Below are positions 57,764 to 64,000 of a stretch of DNA of 64,000 bases, piece after piece. Each line of letters starts with the position of its first letter. The first letter of the stretch is position 1. Source of the DNA: an uncultured Corynebacterium sp. (lineage in GTDB: Bacteria > Actinomycetota > Actinomycetes > Mycobacteriales > Mycobacteriaceae); contig CAMIFC010000004.1 of the NCBI GenBank assembly GCA_946220775.1, positions 62,001 through 126,000 of the forward strand. Direction: 5' to 3'. A program made the translations under genes and the position numbers. The notes below the pieces were generated by a model that saw only the letters and a program-made list of their open reading frames with translations, was not told the DNA's origin and did not search any database.

Positions 57764-59080
57764 ATGCTTCGCCGAATTGACCTGAGAGGTCAGAATCCGT
57801 CAACAGCAGAACTCCGTCGCGCCTTGCCGCGCGGTGGCCTGGATGTGGACGCGGTTTTGCCGACCGTCGCGCCCGTCGTTGAGGCTGTGCGACATCGGGG
57901 CGCAGCAGCCGCCAATGAGTATTCGGAGCAGTTCGATGGTGTCGTGCCGGCGTCGGTCCGCGTCCCCGATTCTATTTTGGACGCCAGCCTCGCCGCACTG
58001 GAACCGACCGTGCGCGCAGCGTTGGAGGAATCCATCGCGCGGGTGCGCAAATTCCACGAGGCTCAGGTACCAGATGACTTGACGGTCGAGATTGCCCCAG
58101 GCGGTTTCGTGTCGGAGCGCTGGATCCCTATCCAGCGCGTGGGCTTGTACGTTCCTGGTGGCAAGGCCGTGTACCCGTCGAGTGTCATCATGAACGTTGT
58201 CCCGGCACAGGCTGCTGGCGTGGAGTCGCTGGTTGTGGCCTCGCCGCCGCAAGAAGACAACGATGGCTGGCCGAATCAGACCATCTTGGCTGCCTGCAAA
58301 CTGCTCGGTGTCGATGAGGTTTGGGCCGTTGGCGGGGCACAGGCTGTGGCGCTGCTGGCCTATGGTGATGCGGATCCAGCGCAAGGGCTGGAGCCAGTGG
58401 ACATGATCACTGGCCCCGGCAATATTTTCGTCACCGCTGCTAAGCGTCTGTGTCGTTCAGTAGTGGGGATCGATTCGGAGGCCGGGCCGACGGAGATCGC
58501 TGTGCTGGCAGATGACTCTGCAGACGCAGTCCAGGTTGCCTACGACCTCATCAGCCAGGCCGAACATGATCCGATGGCGGCATCAGTGCTAATCACGAAC
58601 TCACCGACGTTAGCGAATCGCGTCGTCGCTGAAATTGAAGGGCGCTACAAGGTCACCCTGAACGCAGAACGCGTCGCGGAGGCGTTGACGGGTGAACAAA
58701 GTGGCGTCGTTCTTGTGGACGACGAGGATGCCGCGGTGCGCGCGGCGAACGCCTACGCTGCAGAACACCTGGAAATCCACACCGTCGATGGCGCTGGCAC
58801 AGCGAAGAAGATTACCAACGCAGGTGCAATCTTCGTCGGACCGCACAGCCCAGTGCCTTTGGGGGACTACGCAGCGGGCAGCAACCACGTGCTCCCGACC
58901 TCCGGGACGGCTCGGCACTCGTCGGGGTTGTCGACGCACACCTTCCTCAAGTCCGTGCACGTGGTGAACTACTCGGAACAGGCGCTGCAGGATGTCGCAG
59001 ACAGGGTCATCGCCTTGGCCGATGTAGAAGGCCTGCCAGCGCATGGTGAGGCCATTAAGGCGCGCACGGAACAGAATTAG
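57764..59080 (+). CDS. hisD: Histidinol dehydrogenase HisD
   Basis: Zn enzyme performing the last two oxidations of histidine synthesis, histidinol to histidine. The 438-residue protein has LYVPGGKAVYPSSVIMNVVPA, AVGGAQAVALLAYG, SEAGPTEIAVLAD and ISQAEHDP. The C-terminal active-site part includes PLGDYAAGSNHVLPT and LSTHTFLK. The ATG at 57764 has TAGGAGC upstream, and TAGAAT is a -10 candidate about 40 bp before it. First gene of the his operon; hisC follows after 14 bp. Confidence 0.97.
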   Translation: MLRRIDLRGQNPSTAELRRALPRGGLDVDAVLPTVAPVVEAVRHRGAAAANEYSEQFDGVVPASVRVPDSILDASLAALEPTVRAALEESIARVRKFHEAQVPDDLTVEIAPGGFVSERWIPIQRVGLYVPGGKAVYPSSVIMNVVPAQAAGVESLVVASPPQEDNDGWPNQTILAACKLLGVDEVWAVGGAQAVALLAYGDADPAQGLEPVDMITGPGNIFVTAAKRLCRSVVGIDSEAGPTEIAVLADDSADAVQVAYDLISQAEHDPMAASVLITNSPTLANRVVAEIEGRYKVTLNAERVAEALTGEQSGVVLVDDEDAAVRAANAYAAEHLEIHTVDGAGTAKKITNAGAIFVGPHSPVPLGDYAAGSNHVLPTSGTARHSSGLSTHTFLKSVHVVNYSEQALQDVADRVIALADVEGLPAHGEAIKARTEQN

Positions 59081-59094
59081 TTTTAGGAGCTTAC

Positions 59095-60183
59095 GTGACC
59101 TCTCTTCCCATCCGCGAGGAGCTGAAGGGTAAGTCGGCATACGGCGCCCCGCAGCTCAGCGTGAAAAACCAGCTGAACACCAACGAAAATCCCTACCCGC
59201 CAAGCGCGGCAATCGTCGAGGATCTCGCCGATCAGGTCCGCGAACTCGGGGCAACGCTCAACCGCTACCCCGAGCGCGATTCCGTCGAATTACGGACTGA
59301 TCTGGCCGAATACGTCACCGAGCAGACCGGTGTCGCCGTGACGGTTGACAATCTGTGGGCCGCCAACGGATCCAACGAAGTACTGCAGCAGCTGTTGCAG
59401 GCCTTCGGCGGCCCCGGCCGCAGCGCCATGGGCTTTGTGCCGAGCTATTCGATGCACCCCATTTTGGCCTCCGGTACGCAGACCGAATTCATTGCGATCG
59501 ATCGGGACGCCACCGCCGGTTTCGCCATCAACGTGGACACGGCACTGGCAGCGATTGACGAGCACCAGCCCAATGTCGTCCTGATTACTACGCCGAATAA
59601 CCCAACCGGCGGAATCACATCGCTGGCGGATATTCGACGAATCGTCGAGGCGGCCCCAGGCATCGTCATTGTTGACGAGGCTTATGCGGAGTTTTCCGAA
59701 GAGCCATCGGCGTGTGAACTGCTGGCAGATTTCCCGTCGAAGCTGGTGGTGTCTCGCACGATGTCCAAGGCTTTCGACTTCGCTGGTGGTCGCTTGGGCT
59801 ATTTCGTCGCCGACCCAGCGTTCGTTGAGGCCGTGATGCTGGTGCGCCTGCCTTATCACCTGTCCACGCTGTCTCAAGCTGCGGCGCGGGTGGCATTGAA
59901 GCATCGCGAAGATACCCTCGCTACCGTGGCGAAGCTGCGTCAGGAGCGTGACCGCGTGGTCGCAGGGCTGAACGACATTGGTTTCGACGTCGTGGATTCG
60001 GAAGCCAACTTCATTTTCTTCGGTGGCGTGGGCGATAGCCAGCGTGTGTGGCAGGAATTCTTGGACCGCGACGTGTTGATCCGCGATGTCGGTGTCGCCG
60101 GTTATCTGCGCGCCACGGTGGGGCTACCAGAAGAAAATGATGCGTTCTTGGCCGCAGCGAAAGAAGTAAAGGAATCCCTATGA
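59095..60183 (+). CDS. hisC: Histidinol-phosphate aminotransferase HisC
   Basis: PLP-dependent fold-type I aminotransferase converting imidazole acetol phosphate to histidinol phosphate. The 362-residue protein has LNTNENPYPPS near the N-terminus, TTPNNPTGG (166-173), IVDEAYAEF and the Schiff-base Lys225 in RTMSKAFDFAGGRLGY. Arg residues for carboxylate binding are near the end (YLRATVGLPEEN). The GTG at 59095 has TTAGGAG upstream. The stop overlaps hisB by 4 bp. Confidence 0.96.
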   Translation: MTSLPIREELKGKSAYGAPQLSVKNQLNTNENPYPPSAAIVEDLADQVRELGATLNRYPERDSVELRTDLAEYVTEQTGVAVTVDNLWAANGSNEVLQQLLQAFGGPGRSAMGFVPSYSMHPILASGTQTEFIAIDRDATAGFAINVDTALAAIDEHQPNVVLITTPNNPTGGITSLADIRRIVEAAPGIVIVDEAYAEFSEEPSACELLADFPSKLVVSRTMSKAFDFAGGRLGYFVADPAFVEAVMLVRLPYHLSTLSQAAARVALKHREDTLATVAKLRQERDRVVAGLNDIGFDVVDSEANFIFFGGVGDSQRVWQEFLDRDVLIRDVGVAGYLRATVGLPEENDAFLAAAKEVKESL

Positions 60184-60827
60184 CCTCAGAGAACAACCCT
60201 TCTACCAGCCCACAGTCCGGTCGCAGCTCGGATCGAATCGGTACGGCAACCTGCAAGACGAGCGAGTCCGATATCACCGTGACCATCAACCTGGATGGTT
60301 CTGGCAAGACCGATATTTCTACCGGTCTGCCATTTTTTGACCACATGCTGACTGCCCTTGGGGCGCACGGTTCCTTCGACCTTGAGGTCAAGGCCGTCGG
60401 GGACATCGAAATCGATGCTCACCACACGGTTGAGGACACCGGCATCGTTTTAGGGCAAGCTCTGGCGCAAGCGCTGGGGGATAAGGCCGGAATTCGTCGC
60501 TTCGGCGATGCTTTCATTCCGATGGACGAGTGCCTGGCCCATGCTGCTGTGGACGTGTCGGGCCGCCCGTATTACGTGGGTACCGGTGAGCCGGACGCCA
60601 TGATCCACACCATCATCGGCGGCCACTACGCCACCGTGATTAATCAGCATTTCTTCGAAACAGTGGCGCTGAACGCTCGAATCGCGCTGCATGTACGCTG
60701 CTTATATGGTCGCGATCCGCACCACATCACGGAGGCGGAGTACAAGGCTGTCGCCCGAGCGCTTCGTGCGGCGGTTGAACGCGATGACCGTGTGAAGGGT
60801 ATTCCATCCACCAAGGGTGCGCTGTAG
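60180..60827 (+). CDS. hisB: Imidazoleglycerol-phosphate dehydratase HisB
   Basis: Mn-dependent dehydratase converting imidazole glycerol phosphate to imidazole acetol phosphate. The 215-residue monofunctional enzyme (no HisN-type phosphatase domain) has the two His-rich motifs FFDHMLTALGAHG and DAHHTVEDTGIVLG, and MDECLAHAAVDVSGRP. The C-terminal HHITEAEYKAVARALR matches the family. The ATG at 60180 is coupled to hisC. The first 20 residues are an unconserved Ser/Pro-rich stretch. Confidence 0.96.
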   Translation: MTSENNPSTSPQSGRSSDRIGTATCKTSESDITVTINLDGSGKTDISTGLPFFDHMLTALGAHGSFDLEVKAVGDIEIDAHHTVEDTGIVLGQALAQALGDKAGIRRFGDAFIPMDECLAHAAVDVSGRPYYVGTGEPDAMIHTIIGGHYATVINQHFFETVALNARIALHVRCLYGRDPHHITEAEYKAVARALRAAVERDDRVKGIPSTKGAL

Positions 60828-60857
60828 TTTAGGTTGTGTTGAAAGAGGGGAGTAGCA

Positions 60858-62186
60858 GTGTTTTCGAGGCCGCAGGCGTTGTCCGCGACAGAGTTGGCTA
60901 GGTTGGAGTCTGTCTGGCAAGCGCCCGGCCTGAAAGCCACGCTGGTCTCTGTGTTCTGTGCGTTCGGTGGCTGGGCGTTGCTCATGCCCGTCATTCCGCT
61001 GGCGGTCATCGAAACCGGCGGTTCGGAGCGCATGGCTGGTTTGAGTACCGGCATTTTCATGGGGGCCACCGTCTTCACGCAGTATTTCACCCCGCGTATT
61101 TTGCGGCGTGTCGGATATTTCCCCGTGATGGCGATTGCTGGTTTGTTGCTGGGCTTGCCCGCCGTTATTCACGCATTTTCGTTGGGGACGTCAACCGTGG
61201 TCGCCGTCGCCATCATCCGCGGCGTGGGCTTCGGCGCAGTGACCGTTGCCGAGGCAGCACTGATCGCTGACCTTGTGCCACCACATTTAGTAGGCAGGTC
61301 AAGCGGGCTTTTCGGCGTTGTTGTGGGGTTCACACAGCTGGTTGGTTTTCCGCTGGGCATGTGGGTGTATGACCACTTTGGTGGCCCGAGCGTGTTTGGT
61401 TTGGCCGCGGTGTACGCGATTGTTGGTTCTTGTGCGGCATTTGGATTGCCAGTGAAGGACCGTTCCCAGGAACAGCCGACGAAGACCACAACCAAGAAGA
61501 AACCCGCGACGGTGGGGACCTGGAAATTGGCAACTGTGCCTGGCCTATTGATCGCCACGGCTGCAGTGGGCTTTGCGGCGTTTAGTACCTTCTTGGCTCC
61601 CGCGGCAGCGGACATTGACCCGGCAAAGGCAGCCACCGTCGCGGGGCTGACGTTGGCGGTTGTGGGTGCTGCGCAGACATTCGCCCGCGCGTTTGCCGGA
61701 TGGTGGGCCGATAGGGTTGGTGAACCCGGCAAGCTGGCGGTGATTGGTTTGCTGTTTGCGCTGGTTGGCGTTCTTGCTGGTGGGGTGACTATTTCCGCAG
61801 AACCGCAGGGTGCTGCGCTGGTCGCGGCTTGTTTGGGTGCGGCGGCGATTTTTGGCGCAGGGTTCGGGTTCGCGCAATCCGAGGCGTTGCTGCTGCTGTT
61901 CTACCGTTTGCCGCGCGAACGTTCCGCTGAGGCGTCGGCGCTGTGGAATATGTGCTTCGATTCTGGTACTGGTGCTGGGGCGATTGTGCTCGGCGTCGTG
62001 GCTGGGGCGTTCGCTTATCAAGGTGCGTTCTTTGGCGCGGCGATCGTCATCTTCGGTGGGGTCTGTGCGGTCGTGATTGACCGTGTGTTGGGACGCCATC
62101 GCATCGCCGAACAAGACAACGTGCGGCTGAGGTTGCGTTCGCTAGGAAGCAGGGCACGTGTTCGACGCCACAAAGACACCCAGTAG
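60858..62186 (+). CDS. Major facilitator superfamily transporter inside the his operon
   Basis: A 442-residue permease with about twelve membrane helices in two halves, split by a Lys/Thr-rich cytosolic loop (about 196-215, EQPTKTTTKKKPA). A typical MFS motif A is degenerate (in TPRILRRVGYFPV). The central ARAFAGWWADRVGEPGKLAVIG repeats it in the second half. The substrate is unknown. Genes for membrane proteins of this kind lie between hisB and hisH in C. glutamicum too, so a link to histidine or an intermediate is possible. The GTG at 60858 has GAGGGGAG upstream. The C-terminus is Arg-rich. Confidence 0.82.
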   Translation: MFSRPQALSATELARLESVWQAPGLKATLVSVFCAFGGWALLMPVIPLAVIETGGSERMAGLSTGIFMGATVFTQYFTPRILRRVGYFPVMAIAGLLLGLPAVIHAFSLGTSTVVAVAIIRGVGFGAVTVAEAALIADLVPPHLVGRSSGLFGVVVGFTQLVGFPLGMWVYDHFGGPSVFGLAAVYAIVGSCAAFGLPVKDRSQEQPTKTTTKKKPATVGTWKLATVPGLLIATAAVGFAAFSTFLAPAAADIDPAKAATVAGLTLAVVGAAQTFARAFAGWWADRVGEPGKLAVIGLLFALVGVLAGGVTISAEPQGAALVAACLGAAAIFGAGFGFAQSEALLLLFYRLPRERSAEASALWNMCFDSGTGAGAIVLGVVAGAFAYQGAFFGAAIVIFGGVCAVVIDRVLGRHRIAEQDNVRLRLRSLGSRARVRRHKDTQ

Positions 62187-62197
62187 AATGCGTACTT

Positions 62198-62866
62198 ATG
62201 GCAAGTAATGCAGAGCAGCCGACCGTCGCGGTCTTAGATTATGGCAGCGGAAACATCCGCTCAGTACAGCGCGCGTTGGAGCGTGCTGGTGCTCAAGTTG
62301 TGGTGACGAATGAGCCGCGTGAGGTTCTGGCAGCTGATGGGCTCATCGTTCCGGGGGTAGGCGCGTTCGCCTCCTGCATGGAGGGACTCAACAAGGTTCA
62401 CGGGGCGCGCCTCATTGGGGAACGGCTGGCCGGGGGGCGTGCGGTGCTGGGAATTTGCGTGGGCATGCAAATCCTGTTCGAGCACGGCGTGGAGTTTGCA
62501 GACGGCACCCACGCTGGTGCTGCGGTGGAAGGAACCGGGGAGTGGCCCGGCACCGTTCGCCGACTAGACGCCGAGATTCTTCCGCACATGGGCTGGAACA
62601 CCGTGGATGTGGCGGACGGCAGCCAAATGTTCGACGGTGCGCCAGCTGACGAGCGTTACTACTTCGTGCATTCCTTTGGCGTGCAGGAGTGGGAGCTGCA
62701 CACGGATGGCCGAACTCGGGCTCCACTGGTTCATTGGGCAGAGCACGAAGGCTGCCGATTCGTGGCCGCTGTGGAGAACGGTCCGCTGTGGGCTACCCAG
62801 TTCCATCCGGAAAAGTCCGGCGATGCCGGGGCTCGGTTGCTACGCAACTGGGTTGCGACCCTGTAG
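62198..62866 (+). CDS. hisH: Imidazole glycerol phosphate synthase glutaminase subunit HisH
   Basis: Class I glutamine amidotransferase that supplies ammonia to HisF. The 222-residue protein has DYGSGNIRSVQRAL at the N-terminus. The nucleophile Cys87 is in LGICVGMQILFE, and the His-Glu of the triad is in TQFHPEKSG near the C-terminus. LDAEILPHMGWN is a HisH signature. The ATG at 62198 is 11 bp after the transporter stop. HisF should be encoded just beyond the window. Confidence 0.96.
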   Translation: MASNAEQPTVAVLDYGSGNIRSVQRALERAGAQVVVTNEPREVLAADGLIVPGVGAFASCMEGLNKVHGARLIGERLAGGRAVLGICVGMQILFEHGVEFADGTHAGAAVEGTGEWPGTVRRLDAEILPHMGWNTVDVADGSQMFDGAPADERYYFVHSFGVQEWELHTDGRTRAPLVHWAEHEGCRFVAAVENGPLWATQFHPEKSGDAGARLLRNWVATL

Positions 62867-62894
62867 TTCAAAATTCTGAAAGAAAGTGATCCCC

Positions 62895-63656
62895 ATGTCT
62901 TCTACTTCTGCTTCCTCCGCACAGGCGCTGACCCTCTTGCCCGCCGTTGATGTTGCAGACGGCCAGGCCGTCCGGTTGGTTCAAGGCGAGGCCGGGACCG
63001 AAACGGACTACGGTTCGCCACTCGATGCCGCGATGGCTTGGCAAAACGCGGGCGCGGAATGGATCCACCTGGTCGACCTCGACGCAGCGTTCGGCCGTGG
63101 CAGCAACTTCGAGATTGTTCGCACGGTGACCCAGGCCATGGACCTCAAGGTTGAGCTGTCTGGTGGCATCCGCGATGACGAGTCCCTGGAACGCGCTCTG
63201 TCCACGGGCTGTGAGCGTGTCAATATCGGTACCGCTGCGTTGGAAAACCCAGAGTGGTGCGAGCAGATCATTAAGCGTTACGGCGACCGCGTGGCGATCG
63301 GCCTCGATACCCGTCAGGTCGATGGGGAGTGGCGCCTCCGAGGACGCGGCTGGACCAGCGATGGTGGCGACCTGTGGGAGGTTCTGGAGCGCTTGGATTC
63401 CCAGGGGGTATCCCGCCTGGTCGTGACGGATGTCAGCCGGGATGGCATGCTCAACGGGCCCAACGTGGAGTTGCTGCGTGAGGTATCAGCGGCGACGTCC
63501 GCACCGGTCGTGGCGTCCGGCGGCATTGCCAGCTTGGACGACATCCGCGCGCTGGCGAAGATCGTCGGCGAAGGCGTGGATTCAGCCATCGTTGGCAAGG
63601 CGTTGTACGCGGACAAGTTCACCTTGGAGGAAGCGCTGGAGGCCGCCCAGCCATGA
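62895..63656 (+). CDS. hisA: Phosphoribosyl isomerase HisA (possibly PriA-type)
   Basis: (Beta-alpha)8 barrel isomerase converting ProFAR to PRFAR. The 253-residue protein has the catalytic Asp in LLPAVDVADGQAVRLVQG, WIHLVDLDAAFG, VELSGGIRDD, a second catalytic Asp in VTDVSRDGML, and VASGGIASLDDI. In many actinobacteria the homologue (PriA) also performs the TrpF reaction; this cannot be decided by eye. The ATG at 62895 follows GAAAGAAAG. The stop overlaps the next start by 4 bp. Confidence 0.95.
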   Translation: MSSTSASSAQALTLLPAVDVADGQAVRLVQGEAGTETDYGSPLDAAMAWQNAGAEWIHLVDLDAAFGRGSNFEIVRTVTQAMDLKVELSGGIRDDESLERALSTGCERVNIGTAALENPEWCEQIIKRYGDRVAIGLDTRQVDGEWRLRGRGWTSDGGDLWEVLERLDSQGVSRLVVTDVSRDGMLNGPNVELLREVSAATSAPVVASGGIASLDDIRALAKIVGEGVDSAIVGKALYADKFTLEEALEAAQP

Positions 63657-64000
63657 TCGAGCCTCTCGATACCCGAGCACTGCTGGCAATCGCCGAGGCA
63701 GCAGTGGATGAGGCGGAAACGACCTTTTCTGCTGCCGTCGGCGCCGAACCCGAGGTCATGAAAAGCCCCGGCGACTTTGCTACCGAAGCCGACCTCAACG
63801 TGGAGCGTCAGCTGCGCAGCCTGCTCACCCAATACACGGGACTTCCCGTGCATGGGGAGGAGTTCGGTACCGTCTTGCCCGGTGAGCTTCCGATGGAATA
63901 CAACCCGGGGGACGCCAGTGCGGATGCCATCGACGGGCCGCGCATTAAAGCCCGCAGGGCCTCAAGCGATGAAATGCCGGAAACGTATTGGGTTGTTGAT
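63653..64000 (+). CDS. hisN: Inositol monophosphatase-family phosphatase, 3'-truncated by window edge (HisN/ImpA)
   Basis: The first 116 codons of an IMPase-superfamily protein. KSPGDFATEADLNVERQL and LPVHGEEFG are the first metal-site motifs of the family. The sequence ends with YWVVD, where the family continues as the metal-binding PIDGT. In C. glutamicum the gene at this place (impA) lies inside the his operon, and the HisN activity, histidinol-phosphate phosphatase, is of this family, so a HisN role is inferred from context. The ATG at 63653 is coupled to hisA (ATGA). Confidence 0.75.
   Translation, partial: MIEPLDTRALLAIAEAAVDEAETTFSAAVGAEPEVMKSPGDFATEADLNVERQLRSLLTQYTGLPVHGEEFGTVLPGELPMEYNPGDASADAIDGPRIKARRASSDEMPETYWVVD

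Noticed and set aside
1..64000. A defence island, prophage, insertion sequence or secondary-metabolite cluster
   Set aside because: Read through for transposase, integrase, restriction, toxin-antitoxin and synthase genes; none found. Apart from the HNH and HEPN genes the content is core chromosome.

Overview
The window is a continuous, mobile-element-free stretch of a Corynebacterium chromosome. The species cannot be fixed from this sequence. The genus call rests on gene order and content: a class II DAHP synthase, PknL with PASTA repeats, an Rv2175c-type regulator, the lipoarabinomannan mannosyltransferase MptA, idsA and metF run straight into the division/cell-wall (dcw) cluster. That cluster ends in SepF, YggT and a long polar-growth DivIVA (Wag31) and lacks FtsA. 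GTG/TTG starts, moderately high GC and many start codons placed 4-8 nt after a -10 hexamer also fit.

Layout. (1) 1-11.4 kb: 3' part of aroG, pknL, the Rv2175c-like gene, mptA, a CrtI-like desaturase, idsA, metF, a GNAT gene, a HEPN (SAV_6107-type) gene behind a LexA-type box, and a DUF3040 gene closed by a strong terminator. (2) 11.4-31 kb: the dcw cluster mraZ-rsmH-ftsL-ftsI-murE-murF-mraY-murD-ftsW-murG-murC-ftsQ-ftsZ-pgeF-yggS-sepF-yggT. An array of three MraZ boxes precedes mraZ, and a mraW-type RNA hairpin lies between mraZ and rsmH. (3) 31-35.8 kb: a structured, possibly transcribed, non-coding stretch, divIVA, a 55-residue membrane protein, an ultrashort isoleucine T-box and ileS. (4) 35.8-47.5 kb: dinB, L-asparaginase, two lipoproteins, lspA, an RluD-type pseudouridine synthase, a signal-anchor protein, a frameshifted rarD-type transporter, an alanine-racemase-fold enzyme and dnaE1. 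(5) 47.5-57.7 kb: an HNH nuclease behind a second LexA-type box, yigZ, small proteins, a RelA/SpoT-type alarmone synthetase, a BRCT protein with a TetR regulator, a lipoprotein/membrane pair, nadA-nadC and a TPR-like protein. (6) 57.7-64 kb: the histidine operon hisD-hisC-hisB-MFS-hisH-hisA-hisN, the last gene cut by the window edge.

How the genes work together. The core makes lipid II (MurC-F, MraY, MurG), polymerises and cross-links it (FtsW, FtsI), positions division (FtsZ, SepF, FtsQ, FtsL) and drives polar growth (DivIVA). PknL and MptA link this to envelope signalling and lipoglycan synthesis. LspA serves the lipoproteins. The most interesting non-coding signals are: two LexA-type promoters about 37 kb apart sharing about 50 bp of similar sequence, one before a HEPN protein and one before an HNH nuclease; a candidate structured RNA upstream of divIVA; and a T-box whose hairpin is both a U-tract terminator and a Shine-Dalgarno sequester. 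No tRNA, rRNA, CRISPR, insertion sequence or prophage was seen.
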